DNA of 46,423 nt, taken from contig FR889259.1 of assembly GCA_000431815.1 (NCBI GenBank), positions 1-46,423 on the forward strand. Reading direction: 5' to 3'. A program made the position numbers and the translations under genes. The first letter of the stretch is position 1. Every line of letters begins with the position of its first letter. Below, piece by piece: positions 7,898 to 16,076 of this stretch. The notes below the pieces were generated by a model. The model saw only the letters and a list, made by a program, of their open reading frames with translations. It was not told the origin of the DNA and did not search any database. The stretch is from Butyrivibrio sp. CAG:318. Its GTDB lineage: Bacteria; Bacillota; Clostridia; Lachnospirales; Lachnospiraceae.

Positions 7898-8536
7898 CTA
7901 TCTGAATTGTAATATATCCTCAACTTTATCAAGTATATAATCCGCACATTCCTCTTCAAATTCCTTCCGGTTCCCGTACCCGTACAGTACAGCAGCCGTC
8001 CGGATTCCGTTATTCCTTGCGCCTATTATATCATGTTTGCGGTCACCTATCATAAGAATTTTATCAGATGATGCATGACTTATTTCCATTGCTTCCTTAA
8101 CAACATCCGACTTGGATGACTTATGTCCTTCAAGATCTGCTCCGGCAACATACTCAAAGTATTTCTTTAAATCAAATCTCTCCAGTATCCGGTCTGCATA
8201 CACTTTCGGCTTGGACGTTGCCACATAAAGCTTGTGTCCGGCTGATTTAAGCTTATCCAGAACATCTTCCATTCCGTCATATACCTTATTCTCAAACAGG
8301 CCGGTTACCGAAAAATATTCCCTATAATATTCAACTGCCTTACGGGCTTTGTCTTCGGGGAAACCATAAAATTCCATAAACGAATCCACAAGCGGCGGAC
8401 CTATGAAACAGTACAGGTTCTCACGGTCGGCATGTATCCCGAATTTGTCAAGAGCATACATTACCGAATTGGTTATTCCGATTCCCGGATCGGTAAGTGT
8501 ACCGTCCAGATCAAAAAATATGTATTTATATTGCAT
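7898..8536 (-). CDS. HAD-family phosphatase, phosphoglycolate-phosphatase/PpaX type
   Basis: A HAD hydrolase of 212 aa. Motif I is FFDLDGTLTD with nucleophile Asp9 and acid/base Asp11. Motif II is VATSKP, and motifs III/IV are the lysine in GHKSSKSD and MIGDRKHD. The helical cap between motifs I and II places it with phosphoglycolate phosphatases and pyrophosphatases such as PpaX. The physiological substrate cannot be read from sequence. It sits 14 bases after metA and 17 before the HD-GYP gene, so it is probably co-transcribed, which does not itself suggest a methionine role. Confidence 0.85.
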   Translation of the reverse strand: MQYKYIFFDLDGTLTDPGIGITNSVMYALDKFGIHADRENLYCFIGPPLVDSFMEFYGFPEDKARKAVEYYREYFSVTGLFENKVYDGMEDVLDKLKSAGHKLYVATSKPKVYADRILERFDLKKYFEYVAGADLEGHKSSKSDVVKEAMEISHASSDKILMIGDRKHDIIGARNNGIRTAAVLYGYGNRKEFEEECADYILDKVEDILQFR

Positions 8537-8550
8537 AATTTTCTCCTGTG

Positions 8551-9456
8551 TTACAAAATATACGGTGTAATCTGGTATACAAAGTAATTGAGCCAGTTGC
8601 TGTACAGGCAGTTAGATGTTGCCCTCCATGTAAGGTACGGTCTTATCTGTGTATCATTATCCGTGTAATAATTATCCGGAATTTTGGGATTAAGGCCTTT
8701 GGCCAGATCCCTCTTATATTCACGGTCAAGCGTCAGCCTGTCATATTCAAGGTGTCCAAGCACAAATATCTGGCTTCCGTCTTTCTTCATTACAAGCAGA
8801 TCGCCGACTTCATCGGATGTTGCAAGAATTACAAGGTCATCACATTTTCTGATATCTTCAGGAGATGATGCCGTATGTCTTGAATGCGGTGCCATAAAGA
8901 CATCATCAAATCCTCTGACAAGCGGATTCTTCCTGTTAAGAACCCTGTGCAGATATACGCCGGAAATCTTCTCATCCAGCCATACCTTGCGGACCCCGAA
9001 ATGATAATATAATCCGGCCTGCGCCCCCCAGCATATGTGAAATGTCGAAGTAACATTCGTCTTCGTCCAATCCATGATCTCCGTAAGTTCATTCCAATAG
9101 TCAACCTGTTCAAAATCAAGATGTTCTATCGGAGCACCCGTAATGATCATTCCGTCAAATCTTCTGTTCTTAACATGGTCAAATGTAAGATAGAACTGGT
9201 TCAGGTGTGAAGCTGCCGTGTGCGTCGATACATATGTCGCCGTCTGCAGAAATGTAATATTTATCTGCAAAGGAGTGTTAGATAATGCGCGCAGAAGCTG
9301 TACTTCCGTATCTTCCTTAAGCGGCATGAGATTCAGTATAAGGATTTCAAGAGGACGTATATTCTGTGATATAGCCCTGTCTTCATCCATAACAAATATA
9401 TTCTCGTTTTCAAGAACTGCCTTAGCCGGCAGATTATTCTGTGTCCTTATGGGCAT
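8551..9456 (-). CDS. metA: Homoserine O-acyltransferase, predicted acetyl-CoA-specific
   Basis: Acylates the hydroxyl of homoserine, the entry step of methionine synthesis. The 301-aa length and the catalytic residues Cys142 (HICWGAQAG), His235 and Glu237 (GHLEYD) match the MetA glutamine-amidotransferase-like fold. Position 111 is glutamate (TGAPIEHLDF). In characterised MetA enzymes Glu111 favours acetyl-CoA and glycine favours succinyl-CoA, so this is likely an O-acetyltransferase despite the usual 'succinyltransferase' label. Its ATG overlaps the ligA stop by one base (TAATG), implying translational coupling. No SAM riboswitch or T-box precedes it. Confidence 0.95.
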   Translation of the reverse strand: MPIRTQNNLPAKAVLENENIFVMDEDRAISQNIRPLEILILNLMPLKEDTEVQLLRALSNTPLQINITFLQTATYVSTHTAASHLNQFYLTFDHVKNRRFDGMIITGAPIEHLDFEQVDYWNELTEIMDWTKTNVTSTFHICWGAQAGLYYHFGVRKVWLDEKISGVYLHRVLNRKNPLVRGFDDVFMAPHSRHTASSPEDIRKCDDLVILATSDEVGDLLVMKKDGSQIFVLGHLEYDRLTLDREYKRDLAKGLNPKIPDNYYTDNDTQIRPYLTWRATSNCLYSNWLNYFVYQITPYIL

Positions 9457-11414
9457 TAAAAATCCCTCCCTGTAAGTTTAATAAACTCTTCCTCCGAAAT
9501 AACCGGAATACCGAGTTCTCTTGCCTTCTTATTCTTGGACGAATTACTCGTCACATCATTATTAATGAGATAATCCGTCTTAGCTGATACGCTGCCGGTG
9601 GTCTTACCGCCAAGTGTCTCTATAAACGCCTTTAGTTCATCCCTGTTTGTAAAATGATTTACACTGCCTGTGATGACAAAGGTCTTTCCTGCAACCGGTG
9701 ATGAAGTATCCCTGACTTCTTTCTGAAGCTTAAGTTCCGCAAGAAGTTCATTGTAAAGCCTGCGGTTATTAACGTCATCAAAATATTCCCTGAATGACTG
9801 TGCCAGAACGTCACCGATGCCATCAATGGACATAAGTTCCTCAATTGTAATATCTGCAACAGTCTCCGGATCCTCGTTACAATGTCTGCTGACAAGTCTC
9901 GCGTTAGCAAGTCCTATGCCGCCGATTCCCAGTGCATATATAACATGGTCAAGCGTAACAGTGCGCGATTTTTCCACCGATTCTATTATATTATCATATG
10001 ATTTTCTTCCAAAACCATCCATTCCGACTATTTCATCTTCATAATTATTCAGATGGTATAAATCAGTATAGTTCTTTATAAAGCCACGGTCAATAAATTT
10101 CTCCAATGTCTGCGAAGATATTCCGTCAATATTAAGTGCATTTCTTGATACAAAATGTTCAAAACGCTTAATATGCTTAGCCTGGCAGTCCGGGTTCAGA
10201 CAATATAAAGATTCCGTGTCATTAGCTTTCTTAATGCCCGTCGGGCCGCCGCATACAGGACACACCTCTGGAATTTCTATTGTTGCGCTTCCCGTAATAT
10301 TCTCTGCTATCTGCGGAATGATCATATTCGCTTTATATACTTTAATTTCATCGTTATATCCAAGCTTAAGTTCCCTGACTATGCTTACATTATGGACGCT
10401 CGCCCTTGAAACCGTCGTTCCTTCAAGTTCAACCGGTTCAAAAACCGCAACCGGATTAATGAGACCGGTTCTTGATGCCGACCATTCCACACATTTCAGT
10501 CTGGTAATTGCCATTTCGTCAGCCCATTTAAAAGCTATGGCATTACGCGGGAATTTAGCCGTTGTTCCGAGTGACTCGCCATATGCAATATCATCATATA
10601 AAAGTACCAGCCCGTCAGACGGAAAATCATTGTCTGTAATTGCTTTTGAAAAGTATTCTACAGCATCTGCGACACTTGTTTCATCAACAATCTTATATTC
10701 TACGACTTCAAAACCCTGGCCTTTAAGCCACTCAAACTGCTTCTGTCTGGAATTACCAAAATCCACACCATCCGCTCTTATAAGCGCAAATGCAATAAGT
10801 CTCACATTACGTTCTGCCGTTATCCGGTTATTAAGCTGTCTTACGGAACCGCTGCACAGATTACGCGGATTCTTATATTTGTTCTCGTCTTCTTCAATGC
10901 TCCGGTTAATGCGTTCAAAGTCCGAATATGTTATTATTGCTTCACCTCTTATGACAAGCTCACCTTTGTACGGAATCTTCGCCGGAAGGTTCACAAAAAC
11001 TCTCGCATTAGGTGTTATAACTTCACCGACATATCCGTTTCCGCGCGTTACAGCCTTATATAACTCACCGTCACGATATGTCACCACGACCGTAAGGCCA
11101 TCAAGTTTCCACGAAAGAAGGGACTTATGCATTCCCGCAAAAGCAGCGAGTTCTTCGACTGATTTAGTCTTATCCAGGCTTAACATCGGGCGCTCATGTT
11201 CTTCTTTGGGCAGTTCGCTTAACGTCTCGTATCCGACCTTATGCGTAGGGCTTCCCGCAAGAACGATGCCTGTCTCATCTTCAAGTGCCTTAAGTTCATC
11301 ATATAATCTGTCATATTCCAGATTGCTCATTATCTCATCTGTTCCGGAATAATACACTTTAGCTGCTTTATTAAGTGTATCAACCAGTTCTTTAATTCTG
11401 TCTGATCTGTTCAT
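9456..11414 (-). CDS. ligA: NAD-dependent DNA ligase with divergent nucleotide-binding residues
   Basis: Seals DNA nicks using NAD+. Domain order at 652 aa is normal: Ia (1-60), adenylation (61-315), OB (316-380), zinc finger (Cys385, 388, 405, 410), helix-hairpin-helix (420-560) and BRCT (573-652). The AMP-accepting Lys103 (WKLDG), motif III RGEA, NPRN with R192 (VRQLN), and motif V Lys296 (AFKW) are present. Several usually essential positions differ from E. coli LigA: D32 is Asn31 (SNLEYD), E113 is Ser101, R277 appears to be Ile, and K290 is Leu272 (DGLVLL). It may be a lineage variant or a second ligase. It is 15 bases after the pseudouridine synthase gene. Confidence 0.9.
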   Translation of the reverse strand: MNRSDRIKELVDTLNKAAKVYYSGTDEIMSNLEYDRLYDELKALEDETGIVLAGSPTHKVGYETLSELPKEEHERPMLSLDKTKSVEELAAFAGMHKSLLSWKLDGLTVVVTYRDGELYKAVTRGNGYVGEVITPNARVFVNLPAKIPYKGELVIRGEAIITYSDFERINRSIEEDENKYKNPRNLCSGSVRQLNNRITAERNVRLIAFALIRADGVDFGNSRQKQFEWLKGQGFEVVEYKIVDETSVADAVEYFSKAITDNDFPSDGLVLLYDDIAYGESLGTTAKFPRNAIAFKWADEMAITRLKCVEWSASRTGLINPVAVFEPVELEGTTVSRASVHNVSIVRELKLGYNDEIKVYKANMIIPQIAENITGSATIEIPEVCPVCGGPTGIKKANDTESLYCLNPDCQAKHIKRFEHFVSRNALNIDGISSQTLEKFIDRGFIKNYTDLYHLNNYEDEIVGMDGFGRKSYDNIIESVEKSRTVTLDHVIYALGIGGIGLANARLVSRHCNEDPETVADITIEELMSIDGIGDVLAQSFREYFDDVNNRRLYNELLAELKLQKEVRDTSSPVAGKTFVITGSVNHFTNRDELKAFIETLGGKTTGSVSAKTDYLINNDVTSNSSKNKKARELGIPVISEEEFIKLTGRDF

Positions 11415-11429
11415 ACTTATACCTTCCGG

Positions 11430-12149
11430 TTATTTATTAAGTCCGATGATCTCTTCATCGGAAAGTTTCCTTATACATCCTTCATTAAGATCACCAAGAC
11501 ATATATTCTTTATACGCATTCTCCTAAGCCTGACCACACCATATCCGAGTGCCCCGCACATACGCCTTATCTGTCTGTTGAGTCCCTGTATAAGTATTAT
11601 CGAAAATGTATTATCTGATATTCTCCGTGTCCTGCACGGTGCTGTGATTACCTTCGCTCCCGTAGCACGGTTATTAATCTTAACACCGCTTTCCAATGCC
11701 TTAAGGAATATGTCAGTTACTTTTCTGTCAACTGTTACATAATATTCTTTCTCATGTCCGCCGGCTGCATTCAGAAGGTTATTCATCAATTCTCCGTCAT
11801 TGGTTAAAAGCATAAGTCCTTCAGATTCTTTATCGAGTCTCCCGACCGGAAACAGCCTCATTCCGTCCGGAATGAAACATGATATTCCCTGTCCCTGCTC
11901 GTCGGACAGGGAACTTATGTATCCCGCCGGCTTGTTAAGTGCGTAGACGACTCTGTCCTCAGCCATGTTAAGTTCCGTATCGTCAACTGTCACTGTCATT
12001 TTGGGATTCACGCGGCTTCCCGTCACTGCAACGACCCCGTCTATACGGACTCTGCCGGCCTCAATAAGCCTGTCCGCCTCGCGTCTTGAACAATAACCGC
12101 TTGCGCTTATATATTTATTAATTCTTATTGATTGTTCATTGTTATCCAT
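11430..12149 (-). CDS. RsuA/RluB/RluF-family rRNA pseudouridine synthase
   Basis: Isomerises a uridine in rRNA to pseudouridine. The 239-aa protein has an N-terminal S4 RNA-binding domain (IRINKYISASGYCSRREAD, residues 8-26) and a catalytic domain with VGRLDKESEGL, where Asp106 is the catalytic aspartate. The C-terminal LNRQIRRM signature is present. The best match by eye is RluF (23S U2604), but RluB and RsuA are close, so the target base is uncertain. No Shine-Dalgarno precedes ATG 12149, and an extended -10 element lies 7 bases upstream, suggesting a leaderless transcript. It heads the rsuA-like-ligA-metA-HAD-HD-GYP unit. Confidence 0.9.
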   Translation of the reverse strand: MDNNEQSIRINKYISASGYCSRREADRLIEAGRVRIDGVVAVTGSRVNPKMTVTVDDTELNMAEDRVVYALNKPAGYISSLSDEQGQGISCFIPDGMRLFPVGRLDKESEGLMLLTNDGELMNNLLNAAGGHEKEYYVTVDRKVTDIFLKALESGVKINNRATGAKVITAPCRTRRISDNTFSIILIQGLNRQIRRMCGALGYGVVRLRRMRIKNICLGDLNEGCIRKLSDEEIIGLNK

Positions 12150-12156
12150 GTGTACT

Positions 12157-12185
12157 ATTGTAACAGAAAAAAGCAGATATGAAAA
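12157..12185 (-). promoter_or_regulatory. Extended -10 promoter abutting the pseudouridine synthase start codon
   Basis: Minus strand TGTTACAAT (12157-12165) is an extended -10 (TGn plus TACAAT). A weak -35, TTTTCA (12180-12185), lies 17 bases upstream. The last base of the -10 is 7 bases from the ATG, so transcription would begin at or next to the start codon. Confidence 0.55.
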
Positions 12186-12200
12186 TATTGAAATAAAAGA

Positions 12201-12229
12201 TTGCTAAAATATTTTTTTTAGTATATTAT
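12201..12229 (+). promoter_or_regulatory. Promoter of tRNA-Arg
   Basis: TTGCTA (12201-12206), 17-base AT-rich spacer, TATTAT (12224-12229). The start near 12236 is about 9 bases before the tRNA. Confidence 0.7.
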
Positions 12230-12244
12230 AGGTAGGTAGGTTTT

Positions 12245-12318
12245 GCACTTGTAGCTCAGTGGATAGAGCACCGGTTTCCGGAGCCGGGTTGTCGGGGGTT
12301 CGATTCCCTCCAGGTGCA
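12245..12318 (+). tRNA. tRNA-Arg, anticodon CCG
   Basis: A complete cloverleaf of 74 bases. Acceptor GCACTTG pairs with CAGGTGC, the D stem is GCTC/GAGC, the anticodon stem is CCGGT/GCCGG with loop TTCCGGA, and the T arm is GGGGG-TTCGATT-CCCTC. Anticodon CCG reads CGG arginine codons. The 3' CCA is not encoded and must be added. It stands alone between its own promoter and terminator. Confidence 0.96.
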
Positions 12319-12323
12319 TAATA

Positions 12324-12353
12324 ATGCCGGTCACATTATGTGGCCGGCATTTT
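12324..12353 (+). terminator. Rho-independent terminator of tRNA-Arg
   Basis: ATGCCGG (12324-12330) pairs with CCGGCAT (12344-12350), with an inner CACA/TGTG extension and a short T-run (12350-12353). It lies between the tRNA and the convergent glucanase gene and may also slow transcription from the other side. Confidence 0.8.
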
Positions 12354-12366
12354 GTTATATCTTATA

Positions 12367-14592
12367 TTATCTCGAAATGTTTCTTACAGAACTCCATGAG
12401 CTCATGATTTTGCCCGAATATGCTCTTATTGTGTAAGAATATTTAACGCCCCTGGCTGCGGTCGTATCAACATACTTAAGTGTGCTTCCGCTCTTGATAT
12501 CGGCAATTCTGGCCCAGCTTCCGCCCGGTGCTTTACGGTATAATATGTATCCGCCTGCGCCGGTAACTTTACGCCACTTAAGGGTTATTCCTGCCTTAAC
12601 AGCATATGCACTGTCAAATTTAGGATCTGCAAGACGCTTAAGCGATTTGTAATTATGCCAGTCACTCATCGTTTTACCGGCATATGCCCTGACGGTATAT
12701 GAATATGTGCTTCCGCCTGATGCTGTCTTATCGGTATAACTTGTTGTAGATCCGCTCTTAACATCCGCTATTCTTGTCCATGAACCGCTTGTACCTTTAC
12801 GATACACGATATATCCGGATGCACCGGCGGTCTTATTCCATTTGACGGTAATTCCTGCCGTAACATTTGTCACTGATGCCACTGTCGGGTCTGCCAGGCG
12901 TTTTAATGTACCTGTACTGCTCCAATCACCCTTAACATTACCTGAATACGGTCTTACAGTATATATATAAGTTACTCCTGCCGAAGCCTTGGTGTCCGTG
13001 TAACCAAGCGTAGAGGCACCCTTTAATTCAGCAATCCTTGACCAGCTTCCCGTGGATGTCTTTCTGTAAACATAATATCCTGCTGCACCTGCTACTCTGC
13101 TCCACTTAACCGTAATTCCGGATGTTACATTGGTTACAGACGTAACCTTTGTATCGGCAAGTCTCTTTATGCTCTTACCATTCTTGTCATAGCCTCCGGC
13201 AATGCCTTTATTGACAGCTCTTACCGTATATGTATATGTGCTTCCCGATTTGGCTGTTTTATCGACATATGAAGTGGACGTCACCTCTGCAATACGGCTC
13301 CAGCTTGTCCCGGAAGTCTTGCGGTATACATAATATTTCTGTGCGCCATCAACTTTATTCCAGCTGACATTAATGCCGGCGGTTGTATTGGATACAGCCT
13401 TAAGAACCGGAATGTCCACAGCTGCTGTCAGGTCAGATTTATAAATTGCCGCGATATCGCTCCATCTCATAGAACAGGTATATCTGTTGTACCAGTCTCC
13501 CGCATCCCATACATATGGTGCGTATCCGTATTTATCGCATAATGTAAGAAGATATTTAATAAATGTGGTATCTCCATCCTTACGCTTATAATTGTCGGAA
13601 CTTATGTACTGCGGAAGTACACTGTATTCTCCGATAACGACGCCATATCCTGCATCGGTGAACTTCTTCATCTTGGCAAAATTCCCTGCCATTTCAGACT
13701 TATCGGAATCTGTTCCCCATGTAGCTTTATATCCATAGCCTTCATCTTTATATAATCCTACATATGTCCAAGGTGTATAATAATGAACAGATATCATAAG
13801 ATGATTACTGATCGTATCAGTCGGCATCTCATATAAGCTGCTGCAGGTCTTATCGATATCTGTATTGAATCCGGCGATAAGAAGATATCTCCTGGCATTA
13901 TTGCCACCTGACTGTCTTACGATATCAACAAATGTCTGGTTGATCTCATTGACAAGATTATACAATGCCGTGTCAGATATATTTACATCTATCTTTGAAA
14001 GACTCTTTTTCAGACTGTCACCGAGCTCCTCGTTCGCAGATTCAAAAATAAGCTTTTCCGAATAATCCTTATAGTGTCCGGCAACCTGTGTCCACATATT
14101 CTTGTAATGTTTCATACAGTCTCTCTTGTTGCCGCAAAAATGCTCCCACCAGCCGCCGTCATAGTGGTCGTTGATGATTACATACATATCATTGGCAAAT
14201 GCATAACTTATAATCTCATCTACTCTTTTAAAATATGATGCATCAATAATATAATTGCCGTCACTTGACATCATATTGGACCACGAAACAGGTATTCTTA
14301 TCGAATTAAATCCGGCTTTCTTAATACCGTCAATCATGGCCTTCGTCGTCACGGGCTGTCCCCATGCCGTCTCAAAATCCGTAACTTTAGGATTAGATGT
14401 CCATGTGTTGGTGGCTTCCATCGTATTACCGAGGTTCCATCCGTAACCCATATCTGCTGCTATTTCTATTGCAGTTCTGGTAAATTCATCACTTCCTGCC
14501 GCTTTGGTCTTGGTACCGGCAAATGACAATCCGGCTGTTACAGCAAGTGCCAGTGCGGCAAATATTGTAACTATCTGTTTAATCTTCTTCAT
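12367..14592 (-). CDS. Secreted GH5 endoglucanase with four Fn3-like repeats
   Basis: A 741-aa secreted beta-glucanase, probably active on cellulose or a related plant beta-glucan. Residues 1-32 are a signal peptide (KK start, hydrophobic core, cleavage near TKAAG). The GH5 barrel spans about 40-385: GWNLGNTMEA, SIRIPVSW, proton donor Glu188 after Asn187 (SANEEL), His270-Tyr271, nucleophile Glu322 (VIGEYS) and VWDAG. Residues 394-741 are four Fn3-like modules of about 88 aa, each with a YRK...SWxRIA core and a YTVR strand. No dockerin, SLH or LPXTG anchor is seen. It has its own promoter and ribosome binding site and stands alone. The GH5 subfamily is not assigned. Confidence 0.93.
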   Translation of the reverse strand: MKKIKQIVTIFAALALAVTAGLSFAGTKTKAAGSDEFTRTAIEIAADMGYGWNLGNTMEATNTWTSNPKVTDFETAWGQPVTTKAMIDGIKKAGFNSIRIPVSWSNMMSSDGNYIIDASYFKRVDEIISYAFANDMYVIINDHYDGGWWEHFCGNKRDCMKHYKNMWTQVAGHYKDYSEKLIFESANEELGDSLKKSLSKIDVNISDTALYNLVNEINQTFVDIVRQSGGNNARRYLLIAGFNTDIDKTCSSLYEMPTDTISNHLMISVHYYTPWTYVGLYKDEGYGYKATWGTDSDKSEMAGNFAKMKKFTDAGYGVVIGEYSVLPQYISSDNYKRKDGDTTFIKYLLTLCDKYGYAPYVWDAGDWYNRYTCSMRWSDIAAIYKSDLTAAVDIPVLKAVSNTTAGINVSWNKVDGAQKYYVYRKTSGTSWSRIAEVTSTSYVDKTAKSGSTYTYTVRAVNKGIAGGYDKNGKSIKRLADTKVTSVTNVTSGITVKWSRVAGAAGYYVYRKTSTGSWSRIAELKGASTLGYTDTKASAGVTYIYTVRPYSGNVKGDWSSTGTLKRLADPTVASVTNVTAGITVKWNKTAGASGYIVYRKGTSGSWTRIADVKSGSTTSYTDKTASGGSTYSYTVRAYAGKTMSDWHNYKSLKRLADPKFDSAYAVKAGITLKWRKVTGAGGYILYRKAPGGSWARIADIKSGSTLKYVDTTAARGVKYSYTIRAYSGKIMSSWSSVRNISR
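12370..13413 (-). repeat. Four tandem Fn3-like modules in the glucanase
   Basis: The C-terminal coding third consists of four copies of a module of about 88 codons (residues 394-477, 478-566, 567-654 and 655-741). Most junctions carry KRLADPK/T, which marks the period. The copies share the phrases GITVKW, GYxVYRK, SWxRIA and YTVRAY but have diverged, so this is an old duplication. The modules probably act as spacers or wall/carbohydrate-contact domains. Confidence 0.85.
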
Positions 14593-14621
14593 TCTGTACT
14601 CCTGTGGTGTGTAATACTGCC

Positions 14622-14651
14622 ATTATACCTGCACGTCACAGACAAAAACAA
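14622..14651 (-). promoter_or_regulatory. Probable promoter of the GH5 glucanase gene
   Basis: Minus strand TTGTTT (14646-14651), 18-base spacer, TATAAT (14622-14627). The leader would be about 23 bases, with an AGGAGT ribosome binding site before ATG 14592. No catabolite-repression (cre) site is obvious. Confidence 0.55.
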
Positions 14652-14659
14652 TGTAATTA

Positions 14660-14914
14660 TTACAGCTTACATAATACCTTTTCTTCACATACGTTCACAA
14701 TTATCACATCCGGTCCGACTTTACATATACATTCATATGGTATAACATACTCATTCTCGCGTCCAAAGAAACTGAATACCCTTCCCGGTCCCGGAACAAT
14801 TATCGATATAACTCTCCCTGTATATAAATCCACATCTATATCCACTACAAATCCGAGTATTTTACAATCATTTGAGTTTATAACTTCTTTGTTTTTCAGA
14901 TCACATATTCTCAT
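14660..14914 (-). CDS. YlmC/YmxH family PRC-barrel protein
   Basis: A small single-domain protein of 84 aa with a PRC-barrel fold: CDLKNKEVINSND, then DIDVDLYTGRVISIIVPGPG, and the family tail CICKVGPDVIIVN. YlmC/YmxH proteins are common in spore-forming Firmicutes and YmxH is sporulation-associated, but their biochemical role is unknown. It has no membrane segment. It stands between the LCP operon terminator and the glucanase promoter, so it is probably monocistronic. No strong ribosome binding site or promoter was recognised, which might fit a sporulation sigma factor, but I cannot show that. Confidence 0.85.
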   Translation of the reverse strand: MRICDLKNKEVINSNDCKILGFVVDIDVDLYTGRVISIIVPGPGRVFSFFGRENEYVIPYECICKVGPDVIIVNVCEEKVLCKL

Positions 14915-14950
14915 AATGATTTCCCGGCAAACAATCTCTATATATAATAT

Positions 14951-14979
14951 GCAAAAAGGAGAATGCTGACATTCTCCTT
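14951..14979 (-). terminator. Terminator of the LCP-nucleotidyltransferase-LCP operon
   Basis: Minus strand: perfect 10-bp stem (14970-14979 with 14956-14965), four-base loop, then TTTTTGC. The stem begins within the stop codon of the upstream LCP gene. Confidence 0.92.
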
Positions 14980-16072
14980 AACCATATATTGTATTATATA
15001 TTTTGTCTATGTAATAATTAAAATCAATTCCTATATATGAATCGCCTTTAATTGTTATGTACTTGAATTTGTCATCAGGTATGCCCCATGATACAATTTC
15101 ATACTGGCTCATCTGCGGAAGCAATGCTATCAATTCAAGGAATTCGCCGGTCGGTACATTGGTTGTAATCTCCGGCAGAAGCACATCCAGCAGTTCGATA
15201 AGCTGGGATGGAGTAACTGACTTAAGTTCATCAAATATAAGATTGACAACTTTGCGCTGTCTTTCTGTCCTGGTAAAATCACCATTGCCGACATATCTGA
15301 ACCTTGAGTAAGCAAGTGCCTGCTTACCGTTAAGATGCTGATATGAACCGTCTGCATGTTCCAGATAACCATCGTGTTCATCTTCATCAAGAAGCAGATT
15401 ACTTGCGTGTATATACTGGTTCAGCCAGTAAAGTTCATTCTCCTGCACATCCACATCAAGACCTCCGAGAATATCCACCACCTTGACAAATGAGTAGAAA
15501 TCCACCGCTATGTAACGGTCTATTTCAATCGAAAAATTGGATTTCAACGTATCAAGAAGAAGTTCAACACCACCGTAGGCATATGATGCGTTGATTTTGT
15601 AATATCCTTTTTCCGGTATCTTAACATATAAATCACGGAGAAAAGATGTCGCAATGATTTTCTTCTCCGTCTTATTGACCGAAATCAACATCATAGTGTC
15701 GGATCTGCCCTCTCCGTCAGCCTGTCTTGTGTCAGACCCTATCAGAAGAATATTGTAAACATCTCCTATAGGCTTGTATTCTCCGTCGACTTTGGACAAA
15801 GCCTCTTCGGTAAGCCGCTTGTATTCATCTATCTCTTCCTGTGATGAATCACTGCTGGTCTCCTCTTCCGGATTGGTAACATCTTCTTCAAATGTTCCGG
15901 TCTCAGCAAGTAGAGTATAATTCTCCCGGAGAGGCACGTAATTCATCTTATGAATATAATGTATCAGAATACATACGCACACAACGGCAATGACAAGCAC
16001 TGTGCCTATTATCGCAGCGGGAATGATTATTGCTTTGGTATTACGCTTGTTTCTGTCTTTGGTTCCGGTCAT
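14978..16072 (-). CDS. LytR-CpsA-Psr (LCP) family glycopolymer ligase (copy 1)
   Basis: LCP proteins transfer polyprenyl-phosphate-linked glycopolymers to peptidoglycan outside the cell. This one is 364 aa, with a short cytosolic N terminus and one membrane anchor near residues 15-40 (AAIIGTVLVIAVVCVCIL). The LCP domain has ILLIGSDTR, GRSDTMMLIS, SFLRDLYV and RTERQRKVV, whose arginines and aspartates bind the pyrophosphate head group. I start at ATG 16072, which has GGAG eight bases upstream, rather than an earlier in-frame codon inside the preceding gene. It is the last gene of a three-gene operon with a paralogous LCP gene and a nucleotidyltransferase. Confidence 0.9.
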   Translation of the reverse strand: MTGTKDRNKRNTKAIIIPAAIIGTVLVIAVVCVCILIHYIHKMNYVPLRENYTLLAETGTFEEDVTNPEEETSSDSSQEEIDEYKRLTEEALSKVDGEYKPIGDVYNILLIGSDTRQADGEGRSDTMMLISVNKTEKKIIATSFLRDLYVKIPEKGYYKINASYAYGGVELLLDTLKSNFSIEIDRYIAVDFYSFVKVVDILGGLDVDVQENELYWLNQYIHASNLLLDEDEHDGYLEHADGSYQHLNGKQALAYSRFRYVGNGDFTRTERQRKVVNLIFDELKSVTPSQLIELLDVLLPEITTNVPTGEFLELIALLPQMSQYEIVSWGIPDDKFKYITIKGDSYIGIDFNYYIDKIYNTIYG

Positions 16073-16076
16073 ATAT

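Noticed and set aside
7465..7905. Plus-strand open frame (146 aa) opposite the HD-GYP gene
   Set aside because: It is serine/leucine-rich, lacks a ribosome binding site and is a shadow of a gene with full HD-GYP motifs.
9456..9475. SAM riboswitch or T-box upstream of metA
   Set aside because: metA overlaps the ligA stop by one base, leaving no leader for a riboswitch.
10216..11352. Long plus-strand open frame (378 aa) opposite ligA
   Set aside because: Serine- and leucine-rich low-complexity shadow of the well-supported ligA gene, with no ribosome binding site or recognisable family.
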